Shown here: positions 39,883-49,940 of the stretch, one piece after another | How positions within the stretch are numbered: position 1 is the stretch's first letter | Layout: each line of letters starts with the position of its first letter | Origin: JAGTRP01 sp035255045 | GTDB lineage: Bacteria; Pseudomonadota; Gammaproteobacteria; Burkholderiales; Rhodocyclaceae | Direction of reading: 5' to 3' | Length of the DNA: 64,000 nt | Assembly (NCBI GenBank): GCA_035255045.1 | Contig: DATFAA010000139.1 | Location: 71,241 to 135,240, forward strand | Position numbers and translations under genes: made by a program | Notes under the pieces: model-generated | Told to the model about the DNA's origin: nothing | Databases searched by the model: none | What the model saw: the letters and a program-made list of their open reading frames with translations, nothing else

Positions 39883-41457
39883 ATGGCAATGGAAATAAGC
39901 GGCGCCCTCGCCGGCATCGGGGGCCGGCGCCTGGCGGCGGCCGTCGCCCTGGCCGGCGCCCTCCTGGCCCCGGCCTGGGGAGCCCAGACGCCGGCCCCGG
40001 CGCCGGCCACCGCCGTCCCCGAGCCGGCCAGGGTGGGCGAGGCCATCCAGCTCGTCATCGGCAAGTCCACCCTGCTGCGGCTGCCGGCGCCGGTGGAGCG
40101 CATCTCGGTGGGCAACCCCATGGTCGCCGACGTCACCCTCATCAGCCCGGTGGAGCTGTACCTGCTGGGCAAGACCTTCGGCTCCACCAACCTCATCCTG
40201 TGGACCCGGGGGGGAGGGGCCACCATCGTGGACGTGGCGGTGAACCTGGACGCCGCCTTCCTCCAGAGCCGCCTGCGGGAGCTGCTGCCCGGCGAGGACG
40301 GCATCAAGGTAAGCTCCGCCGCCGATTCCATCGTCCTCTCCGGCGTGGTCTCCAGTTCGGTGCGGGCCGGCCAGGCGGTGGAAATCGCCGAGGCCCTGCT
40401 GGCCAACCCCAACCGCGGCCTCAACATGCCGGCGGTGGCGGGGGACAAGGCGGTGGCCCCGGGGACCCAGATCGCCGTCAGCCAGGCCACCCTGCCGGGG
40501 GGAGCCAGCACCGCCAAGCCCCGGGTGGTGAATATGCTCAGGGTGGCGGAGCCCCAGCAGGTGATGCTGGAGGTGAAGGTGGCCGAGGTCCAGAAGACCC
40601 TCCTCGACAAGCTGGGGGTGCAGGTCAGCTCCAACCTGGCCCGGGGCAGCTTTTCCACCAGCCTGCTCACCGGCTTCCTCACCAACAGCGTCGGCAGCCT
40701 GGCGGCGGGCGTCACCCGCGGCAACTTCGGCTACAACGTCACCCTCGACGCCGCCAAGAAGGACGGCCTCATCAAGGTCCTGGCGGAGCCCAACATCGTC
40801 GCCATCAGCGGCCAGGAGGCCAGCTTCCTGGCCGGCGGCAAGATCTTCCTGCCGGTGGCCAGCAGCCCCAACCCCCTCACCGGCGTGGTCACCATCACCC
40901 TGGAGGAAAAGGAATTCGGGGTCGGGCTCAAGTTCACCCCCACCGTGCTGGAAGGGGGGCGCATCAACCTCAAGGTGGCGCCGGAGGTGTCGGAACTGTC
41001 CCAGACCGGCACCCCCTTCACCACCATCAACAACGTCACCGCCGTGCTGCCCTCCATGACCACCCGCCGGGCCCAGACCACCGTCCAGCTCGGGGACGGC
41101 CAGAGCCTGGCCATCGCCGGCCTGATCAAGAACAACATGAGCGAAACCATCAACCGCTTCCCGGTGGTCGGCGAGGTTCCCATCCTCGGCGCCCTGTTCC
41201 GCAGCAACGAGTTCCAGACCGATCAGAGCGAACTGATGTTCGTCATCACCCCACGGCTGGTGAAGCCCCTGCCGCCCAACTACGCCCTGCCGACGGACAA
41301 CTTCGTGCCCCCCGGCCGGGGCGAGTTCTTCCTGAACGGCCAGATGGAAGGGGCTCCCCCCGCCGCCAGCCCGCCCGGCGCGGCGACGGAGCCCCCGCCC
41401 CTGGCGCCGCCCACCGCCAGCCTGGGCACCCCCGTCGGCGGCTTCGAAGTGAAGTGA
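39883..41457 (+). CDS. cpaC: Tad pilus secretin (RcpA/CpaC)
   Basis: The 524-residue outer-membrane secretin has a signal peptide (cut after PAWG or nearby), then the N-terminal pilus/secretin domain (ERISVGNPMVADVTLISPVE), a BON-like domain (VSSAADSIVLSGVVSSSVRA) and the secretin core. The core contains VMLEVKVAEVQKTLLDKLGV, EPNIVAISGQEASFLAGGK and VPILGALFRSNEF. A Pro-rich tail follows. It forms the Flp exit channel. AGGGGAGGAAAAG precedes the start; a second in-frame ATG lies two codons on. Confidence 0.94.
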   Translation: MAMEISGALAGIGGRRLAAAVALAGALLAPAWGAQTPAPAPATAVPEPARVGEAIQLVIGKSTLLRLPAPVERISVGNPMVADVTLISPVELYLLGKTFGSTNLILWTRGGGATIVDVAVNLDAAFLQSRLRELLPGEDGIKVSSAADSIVLSGVVSSSVRAGQAVEIAEALLANPNRGLNMPAVAGDKAVAPGTQIAVSQATLPGGASTAKPRVVNMLRVAEPQQVMLEVKVAEVQKTLLDKLGVQVSSNLARGSFSTSLLTGFLTNSVGSLAAGVTRGNFGYNVTLDAAKKDGLIKVLAEPNIVAISGQEASFLAGGKIFLPVASSPNPLTGVVTITLEEKEFGVGLKFTPTVLEGGRINLKVAPEVSELSQTGTPFTTINNVTAVLPSMTTRRAQTTVQLGDGQSLAIAGLIKNNMSETINRFPVVGEVPILGALFRSNEFQTDQSELMFVITPRLVKPLPPNYALPTDNFVPPGRGEFFLNGQMEGAPPAASPPGAATEPPPLAPPTASLGTPVGGFEVK

Positions 41458-41468
41458 GGACAAGGGCC

Positions 41469-41732
41469 ATGAAGACCACTCCCGCCATCCTGCTCGGCGC
41501 CGCCCTGGCCGCCGGCTGCGCTTCCACCACCCCCAATTACGACCGGCATTTCGGCGCTGCCGTGCGCACGGCCCGGGCCCAGCAGACCATCAACCCCGAC
41601 GCCTCCCGCAACACCGAGCCGCCGGCGGGCATCGACGGCGTCGCCGCCAAGGAGGCCATGGGCCAGTACCGGGAAAGCTTCCAGGCGCCGCCCCCCACCT
41701 TCAACGTCATCAACATCGGCGCGGGACGCTAG
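41469..41732 (+). CDS. Small tad-locus lipoprotein
   Basis: The 87-residue protein has a lipoprotein signal (MKTTPAILLGAALAAGCAST, Cys at AAGC). A polar tail follows with INPDASRNTEPPAGIDGVAA and the motif AMGQYRESFQ. Similar short lipoproteins follow the secretin gene in many tad loci, in the place of RcpB/CpaD, and may act as a secretin pilotin. I do not recognise an established family beyond that. Confidence 0.75.
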   Translation: MKTTPAILLGAALAAGCASTTPNYDRHFGAAVRTARAQQTINPDASRNTEPPAGIDGVAAKEAMGQYRESFQAPPPTFNVINIGAGR

Positions 41733-41739
41733 GGAAATC

Positions 41740-42237
41740 ATGGCGGGAGCGAGGCTTTCCAGCCCGGCGGGCAACGATCGGGGTTCGGCCACCCTGGAGT
41801 TCGCCCTGGTGGCGCCGGTCTTTCTCTTCGTCCTCATGGCGGCCATGGAGATGGGCATCCTTTTCTGGGTCAATCTCAGCATGCAGCACGCCGTCCGGGA
41901 GGGGGCGCGCTATGCCGTCACCGGCCAGAAGAACCTCGACCAGAGCCAGGACGGCGCCCAGCGCTACCGGGCGGTGCTCCAGGCCATCCAGGACGCCTCC
42001 ATGGGGCTCTACCGCAAGGTCGCGCCGGTCATTTCCGTCGGCATCAACGGCGGCACGCTGCAGTCCTACGGAAGTGCCTCCCTCTACGGCGGCGCCATGT
42101 TCGGCGGCCCCGGCGACGTGGTGGTCCTGCGCCTGGACTGCACCTGGCCCATCCTCACCCCCCTGATGCAGCCCTTCTTCGAGGGCGGGAAATACCGCTT
42201 CAGCGTCGCCGCCACCATGCGCAACGAGGCCTTCTGA
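41740..42237 (+). CDS. tadE: TadE-family pseudopilin
   Basis: The 165-residue protein has a prepilin-like site RG|SATLEFALVAPVFLFVL with Glu at +5 and one N-terminal membrane helix, the TadE-like domain. LSMQHAVREGARYAVTGQ is the conserved post-helix region. CpaA would process it, and it would act as a minor subunit of the Tad apparatus. It ends three bases before the next tadE-like gene. Confidence 0.9.
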   Translation: MAGARLSSPAGNDRGSATLEFALVAPVFLFVLMAAMEMGILFWVNLSMQHAVREGARYAVTGQKNLDQSQDGAQRYRAVLQAIQDASMGLYRKVAPVISVGINGGTLQSYGSASLYGGAMFGGPGDVVVLRLDCTWPILTPLMQPFFEGGKYRFSVAATMRNEAF

Positions 42238-42239
42238 CC

Positions 42240-42866
42240 ATGGCCGGCAGCCTTGGGAACAGCCGGAAGCGGGCGGCCGGGGCGGCGGCGGTGGAGCTGG
42301 CCGTGGTCCTGCCGGTGCTGCTCATGCTGGCGCTGCCGGTGGTGGACTTCGCCCGGGCCATCCAGGCCGAGCTCATCCTGGCCAGCATCAGCCGCGAGGG
42401 GGCGAGCCTCGCTTCCCGGAGCGGCATGCCGCCCCAGAACATCCTCTCCGCCCTGGCTGCCACCTCCCCGCCCCTGGACATGCCCGGCAAGGGGATGATC
42501 TACATCACCAAGATCATGGGCCACCAGGAGGGCGGCGGCGTCAGGAGCGTGGTGCTGGAACAGCACCGCTGGGCCCAGGGCTGGCGCCAGAGCGCCTACA
42601 GCCCGGCGAGCGCCATCTGGAATTGCGGCAGCGGCGGCACCTCCTGGGCCACCGGTACCGACGCGGGTGGCAGCTGCCAGGGCCTGCCGGGGGCGAGCAA
42701 CGCGTCCCCCACGGCCAACGTCATGCCCGGCAAATTGGCCGACGGCGAGCTGGTCTATGCGGTGGAGGCCTTCTACCGCTTCTCGGGGCTGTTCGGCGGC
42801 CTCGACGTGGGTTTTGGCGCCGTCCCCAGGCTGGGGCCGGACCTCTATTCCATGGCTGTGTTCTGA
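42240..42866 (+). CDS. TadE/TadF-family pseudopilin
   Basis: The 208-residue protein has the processing site AAG|AAAVELAVVLPVLLMLAL (Glu at +5) and the typical FARAIQAELILASISREGAS region after the helix. The C-terminal half (about 95-205) is longer than in TadE and contains a Gly/Trp/Cys-containing segment. It is best assigned as TadF. It lies between tadE and tadG in the operon. Confidence 0.85.
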   Translation: MAGSLGNSRKRAAGAAAVELAVVLPVLLMLALPVVDFARAIQAELILASISREGASLASRSGMPPQNILSALAATSPPLDMPGKGMIYITKIMGHQEGGGVRSVVLEQHRWAQGWRQSAYSPASAIWNCGSGGTSWATGTDAGGSCQGLPGASNASPTANVMPGKLADGELVYAVEAFYRFSGLFGGLDVGFGAVPRLGPDLYSMAVF

Positions 42867-42876
42867 GGGAGCGGCG

Positions 42877-44235
42877 ATGGACCGGGCCAGAGCCATCCTC
42901 CCCGTTCTCCGGCGCCAGGCCGGCCAGATCCTCATCATGACGGGGCTCAGCATGGCCGCCCTGGTGGCTGCCGTCGGCCTCGCCCTCGATTCGGGGGTCG
43001 GCTACCTGGTCAAGGCCAAGCTCAATGCCGCCGTCGATGCGGCGGGGATCGCCGCCGCCCGGGCCGTGACCCTGGGCAACGACCAGGCCACCCAGACCGC
43101 CAACGCCGTCGCCGCCGCCCGGCGCTTCTTCGCCGCCAACTATCCCGACGGCTATCTGGGGACCAGCCCGCAGTTCAGCGACCCGACCGTGGCCTTCGAC
43201 CGGGGCAAGATCACCATCGCCACCTCGGCCCAGGCCGTCATGCCGGTGCGCTTCATGGGCATCGCCGGGGTGAATGCCATCAATGTCGGGGCCCGGGCCG
43301 AGACGGTGCGGAAGGACCTCGACCTGGCCTTCGTCATGGACACCTCCGGCTCCATGTCCGGGGTGGCCGCCAAGGTGAGGGCGGCGGCCAAGTCCTTTGT
43401 GGACCACTTCAACCCGGTGACCGACCGGGTGGCCCTCGTCCACTTCTCCGCCGGTGCCGTGGTGGACGACCCGATCCGGCTGGTGGACCGGGGTTTCGAC
43501 CGGGCGACGGTGAAGCGGCACATCCAGAATTTCGATTTCAGCGGCTTCACCAACCACGCCGAAGGGATGTGGCACGGCCGCGACCAGCTCAACAGCATTT
43601 CCCAGGTAAACCGTTCCACCCTGCGGGTCATCGTCTTCTTCTCGGACGGCTCGCCCAACACCTTCGCCTCCTATTTCGACCAGATGAACTGCGCCGGCGC
43701 TGTCGCCACCGGCGACGGCGAGCCGAACGGCACGCCCTACGGCCTCTATGACCGCAAGCAGCAGGACAGGATGAAGCCTTCCTGCGACAAGAGCTACAGG
43801 ATCGCCGACGCCATCCAGACGCTGCCCGACGATTTCACCCCGCCCTCCGGCAACGTCGTCGAGTTTCCCATCGTCACCCACCAGCCGCGGAACGTGAGCA
43901 GCAACCCGAGCTGGCGGAACATCAACCTGGCGGCGCGGAACCTGCCGGAAGCCATCGCCGCCAAGGCCAGGAGCGAGGGCATCTACATATTCACCCTGGG
44001 CCTCGGCGCCCTGCTGAAGGACACCCTGGGGGTGCCGGACCCGAGCGGCACCAAGACCGGCGAGGACCTGCTGAAGTGCATGGCCAACACGGGGAGCGCT
44101 GTCCCCGACAGCCTGCCGGCCCGCTGCCACGACCCGGCCAAGCCCCAGGGCATCTACTGCTACGCCGCCACCGAGGACGACCTGCAACCGTGCTTCTCCC
44201 AGTTGGCGTCGGAAATCTTGCGCCTCACCAAATGA
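42877..44235 (+). CDS. tadG: TadG-family protein with von Willebrand A domain
   Basis: The 452-residue protein has an N-terminal membrane helix after QAGQILIMTGLSMAALVAAV and a Flp-pilus-like DSGVGYLVKAKLNAAVDAAG region. A vWA domain (about 148-440) follows, with the metal-ion motif DLAFVMDTSGSMSG and VFFSDGSPNTF. TadG-type proteins anchor or tip the Flp pilus and can mediate adhesion. I chose the ATG at 42877; an upstream extension is only a shadow of the preceding gene. Its stop overlaps a 20-residue ORF that bridges to cpaE. Confidence 0.9.
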   Translation: MDRARAILPVLRRQAGQILIMTGLSMAALVAAVGLALDSGVGYLVKAKLNAAVDAAGIAAARAVTLGNDQATQTANAVAAARRFFAANYPDGYLGTSPQFSDPTVAFDRGKITIATSAQAVMPVRFMGIAGVNAINVGARAETVRKDLDLAFVMDTSGSMSGVAAKVRAAAKSFVDHFNPVTDRVALVHFSAGAVVDDPIRLVDRGFDRATVKRHIQNFDFSGFTNHAEGMWHGRDQLNSISQVNRSTLRVIVFFSDGSPNTFASYFDQMNCAGAVATGDGEPNGTPYGLYDRKQQDRMKPSCDKSYRIADAIQTLPDDFTPPSGNVVEFPIVTHQPRNVSSNPSWRNINLAARNLPEAIAAKARSEGIYIFTLGLGALLKDTLGVPDPSGTKTGEDLLKCMANTGSAVPDSLPARCHDPAKPQGIYCYAATEDDLQPCFSQLASEILRLTK

Positions 44236-44294
44236 ATCCCGGCAAGGAAATGCACCCGTTGTTCCACTGGCAAGACAAGAAGGAGTCGCTGTGA
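44232..44294 (+). CDS. 20-residue coupling ORF between tadG and cpaE
   Basis: The ATG at 44232 overlaps the tadG stop (ATGA). The stop codon at 44292-44294 overlaps the GTG start of cpaE (GTGA). The peptide, MNPGKEMHPLFHWQDKKESL, has no recognisable feature. The double overlap suggests it lets ribosomes finishing tadG reinitiate through to cpaE. It may only be a translational bridge. Confidence 0.4.
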   Translation: MNPGKEMHPLFHWQDKKESL

Positions 44295-45454
44295 GAATCG
44301 CCATCCACTACAACAAAGCCGAAACCCTGGCAGCCCTGCGCGCCATCCTCGACGGTCGGGAAGACATCGACGTGGCGGTGCCGGGGGGCGAACTGGCCCA
44401 GTGGGCCCAGGGCGGGGCGGCCGACATCCCCTACGACCTGCTGCTGGTCGAAAGCGAGGAGACGGCGGCGGAACTGGAACTGCTGGAGAGCATCACCTGC
44501 CGGCATCCCCGGCTGGCGGTGGTTCTCCTTGCCGCCGACCCGGGCAAGGACTTCCTGCTCCAGGCCATGCGCGCCGGCGCCCGGGAGGTGATTGCCCTGC
44601 CGCTGCGGGACGAGGCCCTCGTCAGCGTGGTCGAGCGCATGCGCCAGCGCAGCGGCTTCCAGGCGGCCCGGCGCCGGGGCAAGGTGCTGGTCTTCCAGTC
44701 CAGCAAGGGCGGCAGCGGCGGCACCTTCCTGGCCTCCAACTTCGCCTACATGCTTTCCCAGCAGGGGCGGCGCACGGCCCTCATCGACCTCAACCTGCAG
44801 TTCGGGGATGCCGCCATGCACGTCTGCGACGGCGTCGGCGGCAGCGTCGCCGACGTGGCCCAGCAGATCCAGCGCCTGGACGGCGACTTCCTGATGTCCA
44901 GCATGGTCCGGGTGACCTCCCACTTCAGCGTCCTGGCCTCGCCGGAGTCCCCGGACCAGGCGGTGGGCATCCGCCCCGATTTCGTCGGCCGCCTGCTGGA
45001 GGTGGCCCGGGAGCGCTTCGACTACGTGGTGGTGGATGTGGACCGCACCATCGATCCCATCTGCGTCCGCGTCCTCGACGAGGCCGACAGCATCATGCTG
45101 GTGGTCCAGCTGACCCTGCCCTTCATCCGGGATGCCAAGCGCCTGCTGGCGGTGTTCGACTCCCTCAACTATCCCCGCAGCAAGGTGCGGCTGGTGGTGA
45201 ACCGCTACCAGAAGGGGGGCGAGATCACCCTGGGGGATGTGGAGGCCACCCTCGGCATCCCGGTGCTCCACACCATCCCCAACAGCTTCCAGGCGGTGGC
45301 GGCCTCGGTGAACCAGGGCAAGCCCATGGCCGTCCTCCATCCCCGGGACCGGGTCACCCAGAGCCTCACGGACATGGTCCGCCAGCTGGAGCCCCGGCCG
45401 GAGAACGCCGCCGGCGGCCGCTGGTTCAGCCGCCTGTTCCCCAGAACCGCGTGA
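44291..45454 (+). CDS. cpaE: Tad pilus localisation ATPase CpaE/TadZ
   Basis: The 387-residue protein has an N-terminal receiver-like domain without the phosphorylation pattern (about 1-120; QAMRAGAREVIALPLRDEAL) and a MinD/ParA-type ATPase domain. The deviant Walker A is VFQSSKGGSGGTFLASNFAY, then RTALIDLNLQFGDAAMHVC and YVVVDVDRTIDPI. TadZ proteins place the pilus machine at a cell pole. The GTG at 44291 has AAGGAG seven bases upstream and overlaps the short bridging ORF. Confidence 0.93.
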   Translation: MRIAIHYNKAETLAALRAILDGREDIDVAVPGGELAQWAQGGAADIPYDLLLVESEETAAELELLESITCRHPRLAVVLLAADPGKDFLLQAMRAGAREVIALPLRDEALVSVVERMRQRSGFQAARRRGKVLVFQSSKGGSGGTFLASNFAYMLSQQGRRTALIDLNLQFGDAAMHVCDGVGGSVADVAQQIQRLDGDFLMSSMVRVTSHFSVLASPESPDQAVGIRPDFVGRLLEVARERFDYVVVDVDRTIDPICVRVLDEADSIMLVVQLTLPFIRDAKRLLAVFDSLNYPRSKVRLVVNRYQKGGEITLGDVEATLGIPVLHTIPNSFQAVAASVNQGKPMAVLHPRDRVTQSLTDMVRQLEPRPENAAGGRWFSRLFPRTA

Positions 45455-45470
45455 CTAAAGGAGAAGATCG

Positions 45471-46829
<1,359 letters not shown>

Positions 46830-46835
46830 GACGCC

Positions 46836-47810
46836 ATGGACCCTCTCTACTACCTCACCGTGGTATGCGGCTTCCTGGCGGTGGTGCTGGCCCTGGAGGG
46901 ACTGTACCTGGCCTGGGACAGTCGCCGCGGCCCCCGGGCCCGGCGCATCGAGGAGCGCCTGCGGGCGGTGTCGGCCGGGGCCGTCGCCGGTTCCCCGGCC
47001 CCCCTCCTGAAGCGGCGCGCCCTGGGCGACCTGCCGGCGGTGGAGCGGCTCCTGGCCCGCATCCAGCCTTCCCGCAGCCTGGACGCCCTCCTGCAGCAGG
47101 CGGGTTCGGAAATGACCGTGGCCAGATTCCTGGGGGTGGCGGCGGCGACGGCCGCCGCGGGCTTCCTGGCACCCCAGGCCCTGGGCCTGCCCCCGGCCTG
47201 GGTGCCGCTGTTCGTGGCCCTGTTCGCCGCCCTGCCATGGCTCTTCCTGGCGGCGAAGCGGCGCCGCCGCCTGCACAGGTTCGAGCGCCAGCTGCCCGAG
47301 GCCCTCGACCTCATTTCCCGCTCCATGCGGGCCGGCCATTCCTTCCCGAGCGGGCTGGAAATGGTGGTCAACGAGGGCCGGCCACCCATCTCCGTCGAGT
47401 TCAGGAAGACCTCCGACGAGGTCAATTTCGGCATTTCCGTCCAGGAGGCCCTGCACAACCTGGCGCGCCGGGTGCCGAGCACGGACCTGCGCTACTTCGT
47501 GGTGGCCGTCCTCATCCAGCGGGAAACGGGGGGCAACCTGACCGAGCTGCTGGACAGCCTCTCGGCCCTCATCCGCAAGCGCTTCCAGCTCCTCGAGAAG
47601 GTCCGGGCCCTGTCGGCGGAGGGCCGGGTGTCGGGCTGGATCCTGGGGATCATGCCCTTCTTCATGGCGGTGGTGATCAACGTGGTGAATCCCAACTACC
47701 TCCAGCTCCTGCTGGACGATCCACTGGGCATGGACCTGGTCATCGGCGCCGTGGTCTTCATGGCCTTCGGCGTCCTGTGGATGTGGCGCATCGTCAAGAT
47801 CAGGGTCTAG
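46836..47810 (+). CDS. tadB: Tad pilus inner-membrane platform protein TadB
   Basis: The 324-residue GspF-like protein has membrane helices near residues 5-25, 100-140 and a C-terminal pair (about 270-318). The conserved T2SF domain (about 160-285) contains FERQLPEALDLISRSMRAGH and VLIQRETGGNLTELLDSLSA. It forms the inner-membrane platform with TadC on which CpaF acts. Ten bases separate it from tadC. Confidence 0.94.
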   Translation: MDPLYYLTVVCGFLAVVLALEGLYLAWDSRRGPRARRIEERLRAVSAGAVAGSPAPLLKRRALGDLPAVERLLARIQPSRSLDALLQQAGSEMTVARFLGVAAATAAAGFLAPQALGLPPAWVPLFVALFAALPWLFLAAKRRRRLHRFERQLPEALDLISRSMRAGHSFPSGLEMVVNEGRPPISVEFRKTSDEVNFGISVQEALHNLARRVPSTDLRYFVVAVLIQRETGGNLTELLDSLSALIRKRFQLLEKVRALSAEGRVSGWILGIMPFFMAVVINVVNPNYLQLLLDDPLGMDLVIGAVVFMAFGVLWMWRIVKIRV

Positions 47811-47820
47811 GAGGCCGGCC

Positions 47821-48756
47821 ATGACCAACGTGGACATGCTCTACCTGGCGATGATCTTCATCGCCGTCGCCAGCGGCGTTCTCGGCGCCGCCAACTACTT
47901 CTTCCGCCCCCGGGTGGCGCCCCAGCGCCTCAAGGGGGAAAGCCCGGAGCAGCCGGCCGAGGCCGAGCCGGCCTGGCAGGCCACGGTGGTGAAGCTGGCC
48001 GAGCCGGTGGCCAAGCTCATGGCGCCGGAGGGCAATGCCGAGGAATACTCCCGCCTGCGGCTGCGCTTCCTCAATGCCGGCTTCCGCCAGCGTTCCGCCA
48101 TCCCCGTCTATTTCGCGGCCAAGGCGGTGCTGGCCCTGGCCCTGCCCCTGCTGGCGGTGATCGCCCTGGAGGTGGTGGACATCGAGATGGACGGCACCCT
48201 GCTGCTGATCACGCTTCTGGCCGCCGCCGCCCTGGGGCTCATCCTGCCGTCCTTCATCCTGGACCACCTGGTCCGCCGCCGCCAGCGCCTCCTGTTCGAC
48301 GCCTTTCCCGATGTCACCGACCTGCTGGTGGTGTGCATGGAGGCGGGGCTCGGCCTCGATGCCGCCATCGCCCGCACCGCCGAGGAAATGCGGGTGTGCA
48401 CCCCGGCCCTGGCCGACGAGCTGCATCTGGTCATGCTGGAACTGCGGGTCGGCGCCAGCCGGGAGCAGGCCCTGCGCAACCTCGCCCAGCGCACCGGCCT
48501 GGAGGACATCGGCTCCCTGGTCGGCATGCTGGTCCAGAGCGACCGCTTCGGCACCAATGTCGCCGATGCCCTGCGAGTCCACGCCGAGTCCCTGCGCATC
48601 CACCGCCACACGCTGGCGGAGGAGGCGGCCGCCAAGGTCGCGGTCAAGCTCGTCTTCCCGGTGGTGCTGTGCATCTTCCCCGCCCTCATGCTGGTGCTCG
48701 GGGGGCCGCCCTTCATCGCCATCTACCGCAATTTCCTGCCCATGCTCGGCGGCTGA
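47821..48756 (+). CDS. tadC: Tad pilus inner-membrane platform protein TadC
   Basis: The 311-residue T2SF-domain protein is paralogous to TadB. It has an N-terminal membrane helix, a middle pair (about 98-155) and a C-terminal helix. The conserved core shows FDAFPDVTDLLVVCMEAGLG and MLVQSDRFGTNVADALRVHA. It pairs with TadB in the platform. AGGAGG precedes the ATG, and the tadD-like gene follows after 14 bases. Confidence 0.94.
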   Translation: MTNVDMLYLAMIFIAVASGVLGAANYFFRPRVAPQRLKGESPEQPAEAEPAWQATVVKLAEPVAKLMAPEGNAEEYSRLRLRFLNAGFRQRSAIPVYFAAKAVLALALPLLAVIALEVVDIEMDGTLLLITLLAAAALGLILPSFILDHLVRRRQRLLFDAFPDVTDLLVVCMEAGLGLDAAIARTAEEMRVCTPALADELHLVMLELRVGASREQALRNLAQRTGLEDIGSLVGMLVQSDRFGTNVADALRVHAESLRIHRHTLAEEAAAKVAVKLVFPVVLCIFPALMLVLGGPPFIAIYRNFLPMLGG

Positions 48757-48770
48757 CCCAAGGAGACACC

Positions 48771-49697
48771 ATGCCCAGAATCCCCCTGACCATCGGACTG
48801 CTCAGCACCCTCCTGGCCGCCGCCGGCTGCACCATGCTCGGCCAGCAGCCGGCTCCCGTCGCCGCCGCGGCCCCGGTCGTCATGCCCGTGAGCAGCGCCC
48901 GCCATGGCGCCGGCCACGGCGAGGCCAACTACGCCCTGGGCCGCTACTACCAGGGCCAGCGCCGCTACGACGACGCCATCCGGGCCTACCGGGAGGTGTT
49001 GGAGGCCGAGCCGGACCACGCCGACGCCCACAACGCCCTGGGGGTCATCTACGCCAACCAGAGACGGTACGAGCTGGCCGAATGGGAAATCAGGACGGCC
49101 CTGCGGCTGCGGCCCGACGCGGCCTACATCCACAATAACCTGGGCTACGCCCTGCTGCTCCAGGGGCGCTTCGCCGAGGCCGTTTCTGCCTTCGGCAAGG
49201 CCCTTTTCCTGGAGCCGGGGCAGCCCCGGGCGGCGGACAACCTGAAGGCTGCCGAGGCCCGGCTGGCGGAGCGGACGGCAGGGGCGGAACCCGGCCTCAA
49301 CCTGCGCTTCAGCGAGATGCTGGCGGCTGTGATCGGCGGCGGGGATGGGGCGCCGCCGCCGTCTGCGGTGCGGCTGGAGATCGCCAACGGCAATGGCGTC
49401 ACCGGCCTCGCCCGGCAGATATCCGCCCAGCTCAGGGAGGCGGGCTACGGCGCGGTGCGCTTCACCAACCAGAAGCCCTTCGACCAGGAGCGCACCGAAA
49501 TCCAGTTCCGGCCGGGTTTCCAGCGCCAGGCCCAGGGCCTGCAGGCGGCCCTGGCGGGCCGGGGCGTCCTCGCCCGCTCCGACTCCCTGGCCCAGGACAT
49601 TCACCTGCGGGTGGTGCTGGGCCGGGACCTGACAGCGGCGCCGGCGACGGAAGCCCGGGGCGGTGAGCCCCTGCGCCTCGCCACATGGATGGAATGA
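48771..49697 (+). CDS. tadD: TadD-like lipoprotein: TPR repeats fused to a LytR_C domain
   Basis: The 308-residue protein has a lipoprotein signal (MPRIPLTIGLLSTLLAAAGC). Three or so TPR repeats follow (about 50-160; ANYALGRYYQGQRRYDDAIR, ADAHNALGVIYANQRRYELA and AYIHNNLGYALLLQGRFAEA). A C-terminal region (about 200-275), with VRLEIANGNGVTGLARQISA, resembles the LytR_C domain. TadD is the TPR lipoprotein needed for secretin assembly. Fusion to LytR_C, a domain usually linked to cell-wall glycopolymer enzymes, is an added feature. AAGGAG precedes the ATG. It is the last gene of the tad run. Confidence 0.9.
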   Translation: MPRIPLTIGLLSTLLAAAGCTMLGQQPAPVAAAAPVVMPVSSARHGAGHGEANYALGRYYQGQRRYDDAIRAYREVLEAEPDHADAHNALGVIYANQRRYELAEWEIRTALRLRPDAAYIHNNLGYALLLQGRFAEAVSAFGKALFLEPGQPRAADNLKAAEARLAERTAGAEPGLNLRFSEMLAAVIGGGDGAPPPSAVRLEIANGNGVTGLARQISAQLREAGYGAVRFTNQKPFDQERTEIQFRPGFQRQAQGLQAALAGRGVLARSDSLAQDIHLRVVLGRDLTAAPATEARGGEPLRLATWME

Positions 49698-49841
49698 CAT
49701 GCCGGCCCATCTGCCTCAGCGCTTCTTACAGGATCATTCCAGGGGCAAATGCAGGAAGCAACGCCTTGGGACGGCGGCCCCGGCCGGGTCAGAATTGGAG
49801 CCAGGCCAGTCGGGCCGGCGGAAGTTACAGCTTCGACCTCA

Positions 49842-49870
49842 TTTACATGCATGTCATTGTTGAGTATATA
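49842..49870 (+). promoter_or_regulatory. Candidate sigma-70 promoter for the FapF-like gene, with a palindrome
   Basis: TTTACA (49842-49847) and TATATA (49865-49870) are spaced by 17 bases, about 70 bases before the gene. A perfect 10-base palindrome ACATGCATGT (49845-49854) overlaps the -35 box and could be an operator. The remainder of the 49698-49940 spacer shows nothing else I can support. Confidence 0.5.
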
Positions 49871-49940
49871 TGCCGGCTTTGACCATTGATTATGATCGTC
49901 TTATGGACGGTCCAGACCAAAGGGTGGAGGTAGGGAACTG

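Noticed and set aside
49698..49940. Cyclic di-GMP (GEMM) riboswitch before the FapF-like gene, and likewise in 36000-36515 and 56631-57108
   Set aside because: I searched by eye for the conserved riboswitch core segments on both strands and found none in these spacers.
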